From contig JACEVL010000143.1 of the NCBI GenBank assembly GCA_020284085.1, forward strand, positions 1,236,246 to 1,300,245: DNA of 64,000 nucleotides, in the 5' to 3' direction. The DNA is from Aporrectodea caliginosa. Taxonomy: Eukaryota > Annelida > Clitellata > Crassiclitellata > Lumbricidae. Made by a program: the position numbers and the translations under genes. Within the stretch, counting starts at the first letter, position 1; each line of letters begins with the position of its first letter. The notes under the pieces are model-generated. The model had not been told where the DNA came from. It saw only the letters and a list, made by a program, of their open reading frames with translations, and did not search any database. Shown piece after piece: positions 1-12,916 of the stretch.

Positions 1-3000
1 ATACATTGGCAGGACCAACCAACACCTGGCTTACAACATATCTGGCTCCGTGATTCTGCAGGCCTAGTAGACAATTCTCAGGTTACAGAATATACATGTA
101 ACTGATGAAATATGAAAATGCAGAACAAACAGATAAGGACTGCATTGTATCAATGATTCAATATGAACTGTTTATGTTAATTTCAAAATTCCATGAATAT
201 AATCAATCCCTTGGGCAATGGATAGAATATTATCAATCAGGTTGGTCACATAGAAGGTAGAACCTACCAGGGTACATGCTATATATAATCTGACAGGGCT
301 TAAAACCCAACCCAACCCACACTCTTTTCATTGGCCTTCAACCAGCAAAAGGACAACCCCAAAACCTTGAGCAAGAGGCTGCTTCTGCATTACAATGCAG
401 TTGGCAACTTATAAAAGTGCTACAAATTGTTGATAAATACAGTTGCTTAAAAGGTGCTATACATTTTCAGCTGAAGTACAAACATGACACCAGCAACTCA
501 AACCTTTGCATATAGGTTGTATGGCTTGAAAATGAGTGAAAAACTTAGACAGCAAACCACGATGAAGTCAAACAAAGAAGTATAGCTCCTCAATTATAGT
601 CTTACAATTTTATATTTTATGCCAGTTGTAATGTTAGATCGTGATATGAAAATGTGTAGATAATGGAATATTACATGAACACCATAGGCATTAGAATGGT
701 TTAATAATAATGGGACAAAAGTACAGGATAACATATAAACAATAAATAGGCATAGAATTTGCTGGTAGACCTAGTCTAAATGAACAGATTTAAGTGGACT
801 GGGACTGAAGAACACCAGGTACATAGCTAGTACATGAATCACCAGCATAGCTGTTCCCTACAGCTACAGCTGGGCAAAGTGACCAGTAAGGCACCAGCAG
901 CTTTGGATCCCAGACATGCGTCTAACGGTAGCAGGGAACAGATTTGAAATGACCAAAGAAAGGAAGAACAGATGGAACAGACCAGCAGGAGAGAATGAGA
1001 TTACCAAACAAAGATGGCAAAAGGGGCAGAACCTGGGCAGGATTCACTCTCGAAAGGCATCAGGGTCGAGTCAAAGGACATCATCGACAACGACAAGAGG
1101 AGTACGCTCTTGAGAAGGGACTGGAACAACAACTGTCTGAGACGGCCAACAGAAATGACAGGATTCCAGGTCTGGAAGTTAAATGTAAATATCTTATAAT
1201 TAAACGTTGAACTAATATACAAAGAGTCAAAGAGACGCGTACATTACGGTTTGAACGCCTGAAAAGAACATCACACAAATCCCTGAAGGGACGCAAGGAA
1301 GCCACACTGCTACCAACAAGTATGTTGTTCAGATTGTTGCTCAAATAATAAGTTAATGAGCAACAGTCTTTCAAACATTACACCAGTGTCATTGATACCA
1401 CAGAACAGATACTTTCGGCTGTATTTACCACTGTACCTTTTATAACATGAACACTGATGAAAGTTCCATGTAACTAAAACTTGTGATACTTTCCAAATGT
1501 CCGTTGCCATTTCAATTATTTATCACATGTTTGTCAAGAACCGGTTTGATGAGGTAAAGTCTGTTCTTGAGTTGACAGACCTTACAACCCCTGGACCATG
1601 GCTTTTACGAAATATTATTAAGTACTATCGAAGACCTTAATAATGGCAATCGTAAACTCAATTTTTTTATAAGACACTGCTTAAAAGCTAAGCGCAGAGC
1701 GCCAGTCTATTTATGAACATTGTGTCATGTCAGAAAGATTGTCCAGAGATACCAAGTGCAGATCCGAGTCTTGTTGCAGAACACCAGGAAGAGAAGGAGG
1801 CAGTGGAGCCGCTACGGCAGGTTTCATTTACGATAAATGAGAATGGAAGCCAGAAGAATGGATGGATCAAGGGTAAAAATTCTTCAAAAGTTGTGATACC
1901 TTAATCTGGAGTGGAAAGCCAGGGTTAGCAGCGATATTGGTGGATGAACTGAGAATTTGCGCAATTCAGACGGGAGATTGTTCCAGAGTCAAGAAATGTA
2001 GACTTCAGCTGATATTCCAAATCTAAGAATTTCCATATAATTACAAATTTTATCTAGAATGTTAAGTCACCACAAAATTACAAGTCTGAATTCTATGCTT
2101 ACATTTAAAAAGTCCTCTTCCTGTGTATGCATAGAATTCAGGTAAGTAGCTGAAATGATTCTTAAAATTTTGAGTTTATGGCAGCAATTATGTAGCTGGA
2201 GCAGAAAAGCTATCTCTCACAGCCAGATACTTTTATGACAAAATTTTTAACAGATTCAGGACTAACCGATAACTGTCAGAGTGTCATCAGACTTGTTGCT
2301 TAGTCTAAATTCTGGACGAGCTGTGCCCACGAGCCACTCCACACCATCATCATCACAGCACAATCCAATGCATTTCAACAGTCCACACAGTATCGACCAG
2401 ACATGCAGCTACAGTATTGTACCTCTGGACCCAGGACACTACACGCGACAGGCACGTACAGTCGTACACACTACAATCAGTTATACGTGGGTCTACTGAA
2501 GGGTCCTTTACAGCTGTACCACCACGTATCTGCACATTAAGCATAGCTTGAGAATCCGGTTTGTGTAAATATACTAAATATAACTTAAAGCGGGAGGAAC
2601 TGTGGAAATTCACTTCCACAGTCAATCAAAAAGGCATGAAAAAGCTGAGCTGGCAAAACAAATGACATTACTGGAAGACAGGCGCAGGTGGTTGAAGAGC
2701 CACTGAGAGCAATACAGCCAATAGATCTTGCATACATCCTACTGCTTCAGATAATTGCACATAGAGACTGTGTCTGAATTGACTGTATCTAACAGACACG
2801 AGTAGTGGAATAATGTCTGAAAAACTGAAAACAGCCAAGAAATCTACCGTGTCTATGTTTCAATGATGCACAAAACAACAGATTTCTACAATCAGTGTTT
2901 GCATGAACTGAAGATCTCTTACCATTCAAAGCCTGTAAGCAAGGCACTCTCAGATAGTTTTCTGTTATCATAAGCGTTCAAAGTCAAACCGACAATAATT

Positions 3001-3285
3001 TCCCATTTGCAGTCCTGAGCCACTTTCGTTATGAATTTAGTAAATTGAATAATGAGTCTACAGAAGACATGTAAATTTACTTGAAAAATAATCTGAAATA
3101 ATTCAGTTGAATTAGATGTCTCTTAATTGTTAAATACATAAATAAATAAAGGAAATCAGATTAATTGCAGCCCTCAACCTGCTACCTCATGCATTGCAGT
3201 GTGGCTGCCACCAGTTGCAGCATGCTGAGTGCTCTCTGTTTTATTGTTTCCACTTGTGCCAGTCTATTATTCAAAGAGAGCAGCG
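1..3285. other. AT-rich stretch with no recognised gene
   Basis: I see no convincing exon, RNA gene or transposon end here. The short open frames (for example around 916-1210 and 1713-1904) are under 100 codons, overlap one another on both strands and lack splice signals or family motifs. It is most likely intergenic or intronic. Confidence 0.5.
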
Positions 3286-3356
3286 TTAACACTTTAACGT
3301 CGAGCCACATTGGATTCCCAGTCACTTTTAATACAAGCTCGTCATTAAAGTGTTAA
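3286..3356. mobile_element. ~70-bp TTAA-flanked mini-element, copy 1
   Basis: Bounded on both sides by TTAA. The ends form an inverted repeat (ACTTTAACGTCGAGC on the left, GCTCGTCATTAAAGT on the right) around a core containing TTCCCAGTCACTTTT. Three related copies lie at 6,672, 22,521 and 25,950. TTAA flanks are the target duplication of piggyBac-type elements, so a tiny non-autonomous piggyBac-like MITE is the likely identity; that assignment is inference. Confidence 0.65.
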
Positions 3357-3823
3357 CGGATGAGACCAATATCTCAAAAGTTAAGTTCTCATAGCAACAC
3401 GAAAGCACATTTTATCCACTCCAGAGGCACTTCTCGGCTTTCACTGCTTAATCTTTTGCTCATAAATTTACAAGGAATACCATAAGGCACACTGGTATTT
3501 TATGCCAACATAAAATATTAAAATGCAAATGCACACAGGTAGAGGGACCAGAAGAGCAACAGCATGCTTGCTAGAAGTTGGAACTTCTTTAAGGCCAAAT
3601 AGGGACATTTATATAGCACCTTCTCTCTGTATAATCATTACTTAATACTAGTGAAAACATAATTCTTTAATTAGCAAATCCCCTGTTACAACCAGAAAAA
3701 CTGCATCAACTGCCTGTGAAAATGAAACACTAGTTTTCTAGCAACAATGACAAAAACGTATCACAATTCCTGCTGGGTCCACAAAGCAAATTAATTATAT
3801 TAAACAGTCTTCATAATGTTATA

Positions 3824-3979
3824 TTACAATTCATTCACAGTAGCCATGCTCATTTGCATCATGGCATTCATTCTATCCTCAGGCACATGTTGCATAAAAC
3901 GATAAAACACATGCTCCCACAATGTATTCAGTTGGCCACAAACATTCCTGAATTCTTCATCAACAAATTCTCTAGTTCG
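3824..3979 (-). CDS. Candidate last coding exon of an unrecognised gene
   Basis: The exon reads 51 codons to a TAA in one frame. It follows a good acceptor (a T-rich tract then CAG, just above 3,979) and would start in phase 0 with RTREFVDEEF. The peptide is well mixed and ends MQMSMATVNEL, which looks like real protein rather than low-complexity sequence. I do not recognise the family. Upstream exons should lie at higher coordinates, but none can be assigned with confidence between 4.2 and 17 kb. The start of this exon and the intron before it were copied to about 10,003-10,302, which shows where the exon/intron unit sits but does not prove expression. Confidence 0.45.
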   Translation of the reverse strand, partial: RTREFVDEEFRNVCGQLNTLWEHVFYRFMQHVPEDRMNAMMQMSMATVNEL

Positions 3980-4155
3980 CTGAAAAATGCTCAAAAGAAA
4001 TTTAAACTGCAAAGCAATCACTAAAGAAACGTCACTCAAAAGTAATAAAAAACTTGATTGGAAATCATATTGTTTGCTTGATTTGAAATGATATTTGACA
4101 ACAATGTCAAAGTCAATCAACAGGACTAAGAATGCACAGTACAAGCACAGACATT

Positions 4156-6671
4156 TCGTTCTCGATCTATAGACTCTAAGTCTGACATTCTCTTAAGACT
4201 AATTAATCATATGGGGGTTCAGACGAAACCAGATTTAATCCCTAGTTGTCAAATGAGTTCCAAGTGAGGAGCCTCTATTTAATGCAAAAAGATTAAGCTT
4301 GAACTCTGTGACTCGACCACAGACGAGCACTAGCAGTAGCAGTGCTTATTTATTCAGAAGCTGCTTGCCCAAAGTGTTGCTCATTTTCATAAATAACTGG
4401 CAGACAAAAGGCAATCGATTGCAAAACTTTCCACAGGGATATTTATCCAACGTAGCGAAACAGAGGAACAAAACATAGCCCAAAATGATTTCCAATAAGG
4501 CTTGGTCATTTCAGAAACACCCCAAGAGACGAACCAACTATGACTTGCCCACTACTGTCAGAATTTCCTTCTGATAAACTATGCTCTGTCTATGATCAAA
4601 TGCCTCCAGGAGAATACAAACACTATCTCTGCCAGTGCCTGATAAAAGCTAATAGCAGTCCTAATTTCAACTCCAATGAAAGCTGCTTAAAAGGCAAACA
4701 GCCAAAACGCCCAACATCCTTCAGGACATCAGAAGCTGGCAGATACTATACAGTTGCTGATCTGAGAAGCTATTCGACCAAGTCACACCAGAACAAACCG
4801 GTTTATTGAAGACGGGCCAGACTTTTAAATAGCTTCTTTCAGACACGCCAGATTAGCAGCAATCCAGAATCAGCCAGATGCCTTTTCCACCACTCTAATT
4901 ACATTACATTAATGACTTCCTTTTCAAGTGGTAATTGTCACCTTCTAAACAACAGTTTCCTAAAACTTTGCTCTGGACAGAAATTACCAGCAATCCTGAA
5001 GATTAGCAAAAAGAAACAAAAAGTTAAATAGAGAATACATTGCTTGAGCGGAGAGATTCCTCAAACCTTTACCTTTATGAGAAGGCTTGAAGATGCATAT
5101 ATGATGTGTGAGCATCAGTTGCAGTAAACCAAACACATCCTCCAGCCTAGCCTCACTTTTAAACACTGTACATTAGCCATAAACAATTAGTTCTAACATT
5201 CACTCAAACTATTCCGGTTTTCTTAACAGAGCAGCAACAATTTCACACAGTGATAAAACATAACGCTGCATCAGAAGCCCTTGTGTTGCATAACATATCT
5301 TTAAGAAACATAATAACACTTCTCAGCAATATATATTTAACGAGCTCTGCTCCAAAAGACTTAAGTATTACATAACTTACTCTACTGATAAGATACAATG
5401 CTGTCTGAAATGCAGATACAGGAAATCCTTTTTATCCATCATCATTGCAACGATACACACACACACATGGCTCACAGTTTTCTATATAACATAGCCTTAT
5501 TACAACACTTAACATACTGTTCTGGTTTTTGAGTTATGTCTTACAAGGTTTTTATGCATAGATTAGTTTGTTTCACGAGTTCGTGGTAATAACAAATAAT
5601 GTTTAGCACTAGTCTAAGACATTGCTAATATAGTTTCTTATCAAAGCACAACCAATATAATGATGTAACAAGCTTTGTTTAATGCCTACAGACTGCTTTA
5701 AGAAACATTCTGTGGCTGCAATGTAAAGGAAAATTATCCTTCAGTCTTTGTTTGCATCTGGACTCTGGGTTATTTAATTTTGCCCAAATTATTTATTTCC
5801 ATTAAGTTTAAATTTATTTTCAATTGACATTTGACTGTTTATTTATATTAGCCATTTGATTACATATCTGATCAGCAATTAGCAATCACATAATTAAGTT
5901 TGCATTATTTTAATTGAAATTTGACTTTGGCCTAAAGCTTCTTCATCTTACCTTGGGCCATTAACATTTTTAATTAAGGATAAGTTTCTTTGGTTTTGAA
6001 TGGTTTTATTTGGCCTCTGATAGTAAGTAGGCCTACCAATGTCAAGCCTTGAGTTGTTTCCTGTTGACAGAGTTAAGTTGCTTCAATTTCGTCTAGGGTT
6101 ATTGTCAAGTGGTTTGAGGTGGTTGTAACACCATGTTAAATGGTTTGTTTATGATGTCAGCCCAAGTGTACAAACATTTGAAGATTCTTAAATTAACTTG
6201 CTCAATGTTCTGAGTTGCTCAGAGTATACTTGGGAATAGTTGGTGCAGGCTTGAGGCACACATGGAATGCACCTGAATTAACATTCATCCACAGACCTTT
6301 ACTCAATTCTTTTGCCAAATAATACTTCAATCTAAAATTGATATGAGCCACAAAGTGTCACAGAGCATTCAAAACCTTAAAACCAACAGAGGCAGAACAC
6401 ATGGGCATTGGGCAAGAAGTTAGAAGCAGAATAACATGAGATGATGAGATCAAAGACAATGATCAATAGCTATTTACTTCCTTATGTTTAGGACTAGTAT
6501 TGCATTCATGGCACTTAAGTAAACAAGACCTGACAGGTCAATGTAAATATACCTGTAGGTAAAAATTCCAATATTCTATCTTTATTAGCCAAGAGAATTC
6601 GTGGCAGAATCAAGCAGAAGCAAACTAACTGCCTCAGTCGCACATCAGTCATCTAAAGCTCGCCATATCTG
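4156..6671. other. AT-rich stretch, probably intron or intergenic
   Basis: No motif-bearing ORF or transposon terminus was found. If 3,824-3,979 is a genuine last exon, this could be its upstream intron. A short AC repeat lies near 5,455. Confidence 0.4.
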
Positions 6672-6741
6672 TTAACCCTTAATGACAAGCGTGTACTAAA
6701 AGCGACTGGGAAACCAATGCAGCTCATCGTTAAAGTATTAA
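6672..6741. mobile_element. ~70-bp TTAA-flanked mini-element, copy 2
   Basis: Has TTAA at both ends. Its core runs AGCGACTGGGAAACCAATGC, the reverse complement of the core of copies 1 and 3. The right arm reads GCTCATCGTTAAAG. Same family as 3,286, inserted in the opposite orientation. Confidence 0.65.
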
Positions 6742-6849
6742 GCATGACAGGGTATATAGCAGTCTATTCTGGGAAGTCCATGAAGCAGCATTTGCTTCCT
6801 CTGCAGAGCGATCACATGGTTGCAAGAGCAAATGGGAATCCATATCATC

Positions 6850-7498
6850 CCATTTTATTATGTTGGATGCTGATGAAATGTTCAATTATTGTCCAATCTC
6901 TAACCTATCTTTTTATTGAAGATGGTTGAGAAGACTGCGTGCATTCTCTTAGAGATCCTCAAAGGTCAGTTGGAATTGTGGGTCGTCCTCTGCAGTGTCT
7001 GTGATTGTTCCTCTCTGACTATGTATTTATTTATGACCAAGCTGCAGAGGCAATCTCCTTCAGCTAAAAAATGGTTTAGAACTTCAAGCAAGCATGCCAT
7101 CTAACTGCTTCCAGCAAAATCCTGGAAAACCCAACTGGTCGGGTTTGGTAACCGTATACGGAGCTTTAAAAGAGACTGGTCTAGGAATTGACCTACTCAG
7201 AGCACGTGAAGACAGTAAGTCAAACATGCTTTAATTATCTGTGCCAGATCTGCACTATAAGTGATTTGCTCTCTGCCAAAGCTGCTTCTACTCTGACGCA
7301 TTCATTCGTATGCACTATGGTGAATTATGGTAATGCCACTTGTGAAGGTCTGCCTTTTCTCAGGATTATCAACTTCAATCTGTTTAAAATGCTACAGCTC
7401 GGGTAAATGGTTGGATTCCAATGTTTGATCATATATCTAACTACAAGCTGGATGAGCTGCATTGGTTGCCCATGTGAAAACATATTGAGTTTAAGATC
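6850..7498 (+). pseudogene. Degraded L2/CR1-like LINE, part before hAT insertion
   Basis: Broken plus-strand frames recall non-LTR reverse transcriptase: a stretch similar to the usual RPISNLSFLSK motif near 6,880, then SEHVKTVSQTCF (from about 7,194), and LDELHWLPM near 7,450, typical of the C-terminal part of L2/CR1-type ORF2. The catalytic core is missing and stops and frame changes are present. The remnant is split by a hAT element at 7,499-8,657 and resumes at 8,658. Confidence 0.6.
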
Positions 7499-8657
7499 CA
7501 GTGGCGTAACAGTCATATAACGAGGGTGGACAAAGTCCAGGGGCCCCGAGGTCCAAAGGGCCCCCAAGCTTTTAAAACTGAAAAAAATAATGCACTTTTT
7601 ATCCGTTTTTCTGTGACAATAATTATTAAGGAAAAAGTCAAATTATGTCAATAATGCTTTTCAGTTACATGATGTAAAAAACCACATCTAGAGAATTTCA
7701 TAATTTAAATATTGACGACTTAACACAACACGAGTTTTAAGTGTTTTAGAAGACGTTTAATCTGTTTCAAAACCACTGAAATTTAACTTGGAACATACTT
7801 AATTTTATCCATTTTACCCCAATTTTCCTAGCTTCCTGTTAAAAGCTGTGATTGTGCCCACTGAGACAGTAACCTACTGTAACAATCATCCAAACCATTC
7901 CACAAGTCTACAGCTCTTGACGAAATTCTGTTCTAATGATCCGTTCAGCTTCTTAAATGCCGAAAGGGACTTGATAGACACATTTGCGAACAGAAAGCTA
8001 GAATAGCCAAATTCGTGAGGAACTACAGACTATACAGTTTAGACATGTTTACTACATTTACTGTGTAGGCACTGGTGGCTCTTTCAACTTACTGTGCACT
8101 GTTTTGATAACTGATGTAATATATTCGTTCGAAATGACTTTTAACATCAGAGAGCGCCTCAGGGCTGTTAAAGGCTTTGTTTTTTGTTTGTTTGTTTTTT
8201 AACCCAAAAAACGAATAAAACGCAAATTTCGGTTTCTTGGCTTTTAACAAATTTGAAATTAGAAATGAGAAAATTTGCGTCTCTTCAACGCTCTTGGCAA
8301 TTGTTGTATGGTCGTTGTTAATTTCGTTTTATGATATTCTACGGTTCTACTGTTTTAGTTAATTTCATTTATATGCATCTGATTATTTGAACGGCATTAA
8401 GCCATTTTTATGAGTTTTATGATCCCAAATAGGAAATCTTAAAAACGAAAACAAGAAAAAAAAACAAAAAATCCAAAAAACAACTTTTCATTTTGAAAAA
8501 ACTTGGTTTTTGCACCCCTTCTCGGAGTATCTATCATGAAATGGCGCTATAATTATAAATGTTCAATTATTTACGTACATACATGTAGATACATAATGGG
8601 TAAAGGCCCCCAAGCTTAGAATGTCCAAGGGCCCCCAGCTAGGTTGTTACGCCACTG
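7499..8657. mobile_element. Non-autonomous hAT element, 8-bp TSD TTAAGATC
   Basis: The termini are CAGTGGCGTAAC and its exact reverse complement GTTACGCCACTG. The flanking 8 bp TTAAGATC occur immediately on both sides (7,491-7,498 and 8,658-8,665). An 8-bp target duplication with CAGTGG termini is characteristic of hAT transposons. GGGCCCC-rich subterminal blocks occur at both ends. There is no long ORF, so it is a 1.16-kb non-autonomous copy. It sits inside a LINE remnant, so it is the younger of the two. Confidence 0.9.
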
Positions 8658-8965
8658 TTAAGATCCTTATGCTGACGTGTAACTGCATGGCCGGTTGTGC
8701 TCCATCCCTCACTATAGATCTATGTACTTACATGTCATCCGTACGTGGATGCAGATTTCTTTGCTCTACAACACAGGGTGATCTGGTTGTTTCCCCATCC
8801 TACACTGCCACAGTGCTACATGGAAGCTGTGGTCAGCCACTCATTCTGGAACAGGCTTCCATGCACTGTGCAATATGAGTCTGTTTTACTTTATGTGCTA
8901 TTGAAGACCATTCTATTTGATCATGGTCTTGTATTTTCAGTTCAGGTGCATTCTCTGTAAATATG
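8658..8965 (+). pseudogene. Degraded LINE remnant, part after hAT insertion
   Basis: Continues the LINE interrupted at 7,498. The frame gives KILMLTCNCMAGCAPSL and later LVVSPS, which recall the C-terminal region of L2/CR1-type ORF2 (KILLLTFKALHG..APSY..; LVVPR). Several stops. Non-functional. Confidence 0.55.
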
Positions 8966-10002
8966 CACTTAAGAATTACAAATCAGCAACTGTAATGTGT
9001 CCTGATCATGAGAAGTAATAGAAAAACCACCCAGGTAGAACATTCCCTCAAGACGCCACACAAATCCAGGAACCAAGCAAACACGTTACCGAACCTAAAT
9101 GAGTAACATCGGTTGCAATAAGCTGCAGTAATCTGGTACATTCGACAGCAGACATATAAAGTACCTTTCATCTGTTCATGGATTAGCAGCTAAATTCCCA
9201 CACTCTTCTTCCATTCAGTAAGCCTAGACACTGATTATAATCGCACTCATTTTCTCAATTGAGGAAAGGATCTGTCGACGCCTGATGCGTTTCAGACAAG
9301 TTACATCTACAGGGACCTAATCCAAACAAAGCCTCTGCTTATGTCTTCCGTCTGCATAGGTTAGTTACTATGTCAGCCACAAAGTCCTATAACACCCAAA
9401 ACAACATTCTTCTTCTACAGCAGCCAATATCCAGCTGCCAGGAAGATTAACAGATTTACAACAGCAGTGTAAGCCACACAGAAGATGTATTATTAGTATC
9501 CAGCACAAACAGAGGCAAACAAGATGTAAGCCTGTAAGAAGGCTGTACATAGAAAAAATGTGGAGCCTCTCAGATTAAAAAGTCCTCAGCCGGAACTGAT
9601 CTTAGTTTATAGGAAGAAGCAGAATGAAGTGGTTTAAGAAAATGCTGCAAGATTGATCAATCCAGTAAAAGTATCTGAACATGGAAAAAAAGAATCAGAG
9701 TGATTTGAAAATAAATTTATATACCATATCATACTCAAGACACCCAATCACGTTACAGGCTGTAAAGCCATTACACGGTTACAGATGAGGCAACAGTCAA
9801 TATTCGCTTTGAGTGCTAAACAAACCAAGGGCCACCCTATTAGGAAGATAAACATGACAAAATGCACTAAAGGAGCCACTGTCAACATGCACATCATCTC
9901 AGTAATTTGTCATTGAAATAGTTTATTACATGACCACTGATTTATTTCAATAAACAAATCAGACAGTAGAAGAGTGGAAGAACTTAGTTGAATGAAAACT
10001 GG
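8966..10002. other. No recognised feature
   Basis: Unique-looking AT-rich DNA. Short minus-strand frames near 9,000 and 9,400 have no recognisable motif. Confidence 0.4.
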
Positions 10003-10302
10003 TATTCAGTTGGCCACAAACATTCTTGAAATCTTCATCAACTAATTCTCTACTTCACTGAAAATACACCGAAAAGAAATTTAAACTCCAGTTGGCCACA
10101 AACATTCTTGAAATCTTCATCAACTAATTCTCTACTTCACTGAAAATACACCGAAAAGAAATTTAAAAGCAATCACTAAAGAAAAGTCACTCAAAGTAAT
10201 AAAAAAACTTGATTGGGAATCATATTGTTGCTTGATTTGAAAAGATATTTGACAGCAATGTCAGTCAATCAACAGGACTAAGAATGCACAAAACAAGCAC
10301 AG
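10003..10302 (-). pseudogene. Duplicated fragment of the 3.9-kb exon and its intron
   Basis: Closely matches 3,925-4,155: part of the candidate last exon, its acceptor region and the preceding intron, including ATCAACAGGACTAAGAATGC. The second half of the exon and its stop codon are absent. Inside this copy a ~79-bp unit (starting AGTTGGCCACAAACATTC) is repeated twice in tandem. It is non-coding as it stands. Confidence 0.75.
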
Positions 10303-10419
10303 ACATTTTGATCTTTTGCAAGTAACTGGTGGGGTTAAGGTCCTGGTAATGGAGTCTAGTTGTCTATAAACATGTTTTGCATGTCATGACACACTGGCCA
10401 CTGAGCAAAAGAATGGCCA

Positions 10420-11210
10420 GCATCACTTCCACTCACTTTTCCATTTCTACTCACATAGCATCATTTCCATTCACTTTCCCATTCATACTCACATAGCATC
10501 ACTTCCATTCACTTTCCCATTCATAATCACATAACATCACTTCCATTCACTTTCCCATTCATAATCACATAGCATCATTACCATTCACTTTCCCATTCAT
10601 AATCACATAGAATCACTTCCATTCACTTTTCCATTCATACTCACATAGCATCACTTCCATTCACTTTTCCATTTATACTCACATAGCATCACTTCCATTC
10701 ACTTTTCCATTCATACTCACATAGCATCATTTCCATTCACTTTCCCATTCATACTCACATAGCATCACTTCCATTCACTTTTTCATTCATAATCACATAG
10801 CATTACTTCCATTCACTTTTCCATTCATAATCACATAGCAACACTTCCATTCACTTTCCCATTCATAATCACATAGCATCACTTCCATTCACTTTCCCAT
10901 TCATACTAACATAGCATCACTTCCATTCACTTTTCCATTCGCACTAGCATCACTTCCATTCACTTTTCCATTCATAATCACATCTAGCATCACTTCCATT
11001 CACTTTTCCATTCATACTCACATAGCATCACTTCCATTCACTTTTCCATTCATACTCACATAGCATCACTTCCTTTCACTTTCCCATTTATAATCATATA
11101 GCATCACTTCCATTCACTTTCCCATTTATAATCACATAGCATCATTACCATTCACTCTCCCATTCCTACTCACACAACATCACTTCCATTCACTTTACAT
11201 TGACATTCAC
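10420..11210. repeat. 38-bp minisatellite, about 20 copies
   Basis: A tandem array built on a roughly 38-bp unit that contains CATAGCATCACTTCCATTCA followed by CTTTYCCATTCATAMTCA. Units differ by single substitutions and a few small deletions. No coding potential. Confidence 0.95.
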
Positions 11211-11215
11211 ATTCT

Positions 11216-12648
11216 CAATTTATAAGCACACACTGCTAATGTATGGCAATAGCTGATCCTAATGTATCCTGAATGCTCAAAAACATCAGTTGTTTGGTAA
11301 TCAAACATATGGTAATCACAACAGAGGCAGGCAACAAAGAATGTTTCTCGACATCACATAACACAGTTCATGTCAGTTAGCCATAAATAGTATCTGCTCT
11401 TAGAAGAAATTACTTTGGATTGCATATGGATTTTTTTTGCTAAGTAAAACTTTTATTTTAAAGTTCACTACTATTCTGCATCTTTACCACTGTGGAATTC
11501 CTTCTTATAATCACAAAAAGTGAACATCAAAGATCTAACAATTTGCTTTATAGCAGTACTTGAAAGACACTACATAACTGCTCCAATACATACATACAAA
11601 GTCATACATACATACATACATAAATACATATGGCTATACATACAAACATACATGCATGCATAAATACATACAAAAATAAAGACATAAACACACACATGCA
11701 TGCATACAGCTTAATATATAATGCATTTAAATGTTTGCTGTGCAAAATGATCACACTTGCCTACATTTACACAGGAACATTAAGTGGTATTTTGTCCCAT
11801 CACACTTTTTCTGTATTTATAAGTTGTATCTAATTGTATATAGGTATAATTTAGTATACTTGTTTTTGCATGTTTATCTGCATCCAGTCAATATGTACAA
11901 CCATCATTTTCAATAATTTTTGTATGCAGTCATTATCTGTAAGTTGCAACATACCCAGAAAATGGCACACTATTCCAGCGCATACATACATCAGGAAACC
12001 ATAAAATCCAAGGCAATAAAATAAGGCTGCAGCTAATGTAAATGAAATAACACTGAAAAATACCTGCATCTTGGTTGAGCAGAAAACCTATATGGTGCAA
12101 CTAGGTTAGGGATCCATGGTTTCAGCCAGCAACAACAGTCAAAGACTGTATTCATTATACTACCAATGATGAGCACTTTAAGACCACACTCAAGAAAAGA
12201 CTACAGGTAATAAAAAGCACACTGCAATAATAATGCAACTCCCTGTTTTTAAATAGAATAATAAATCATTGCAGACTATTAAGGTATGGTAAACCAACTG
12301 GAATTATTACTCACCTGCATCAGCTATACCTGCAGACAATGTCCCTGAGTTACAGGGGCTTTCAACAGGCAGAGGCACCATATAAATATACTGGTACTTC
12401 TTTATAATGCTACATGTATACCTCTGGTCGTCAAGTCATAAACAGCCTGGTATAATGAGCTCCTTTCCAAAGGCGGACATAAATTTGGGTCCTCAACAGA
12501 ATAACTAGAATGAAGAGTAGTATATGAAGAGATTTTCACCCTTTCAGACACATACATGCAAGCACACAACTGTGTAACCTCCTATTGTTGCAAACTCGGC
12601 AACAAAACATTTTCCGCTTTATAAAGCACAATTCAAATGCTGAATATA
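11216..12648. other. No gene seen; short CATA repeat
   Basis: AT-rich DNA with an imperfect (CATA)n microsatellite at about 11,586-11,660. Open frames over it come from the repeat. Confidence 0.4.
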
Positions 12649-12916
12649 GTATTGAAGGTATGAAACATTAGCACTGACCGTCACTCAGCCACCAGTGCTT
12701 GAGCTATAGTATACTATATGGGTTTATTATGGTTATTCTGAGTATATTTGAAAACTCCTAGCAACTATTTGATTAAATGGTACCCATAAGAGATAGTGAG
12801 ATTTACAGAATAACAGCTTATAAAAGCCACCGTAGCAAGTGATAGTGACACACTGCCACAGAGGTGAATGACTGTGATAACAAAATCTTTGAACTACATG
12901 ATGTTTTTAAAAGATT
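12649..12916 (+). repeat. Direct duplication, left copy
   Basis: About 260 bp starting TTGAAGGTATGAAACATT and ending at CTACATGATGTTTTTAA is repeated at 14,450-14,704 with scattered substitutions and small indels. The two copies flank a hAT element and GC-richer sequence. Confidence 0.85.

Noticed and set aside
4540..4809. 89-codon plus-strand ORF as a gene
   Set aside because: No motif, weak start context and no splice support; its length is within chance expectation.
10420..11210. CRISPR-like array
   Set aside because: Units are contiguous tandem copies without unique spacers, in a eukaryotic genome.
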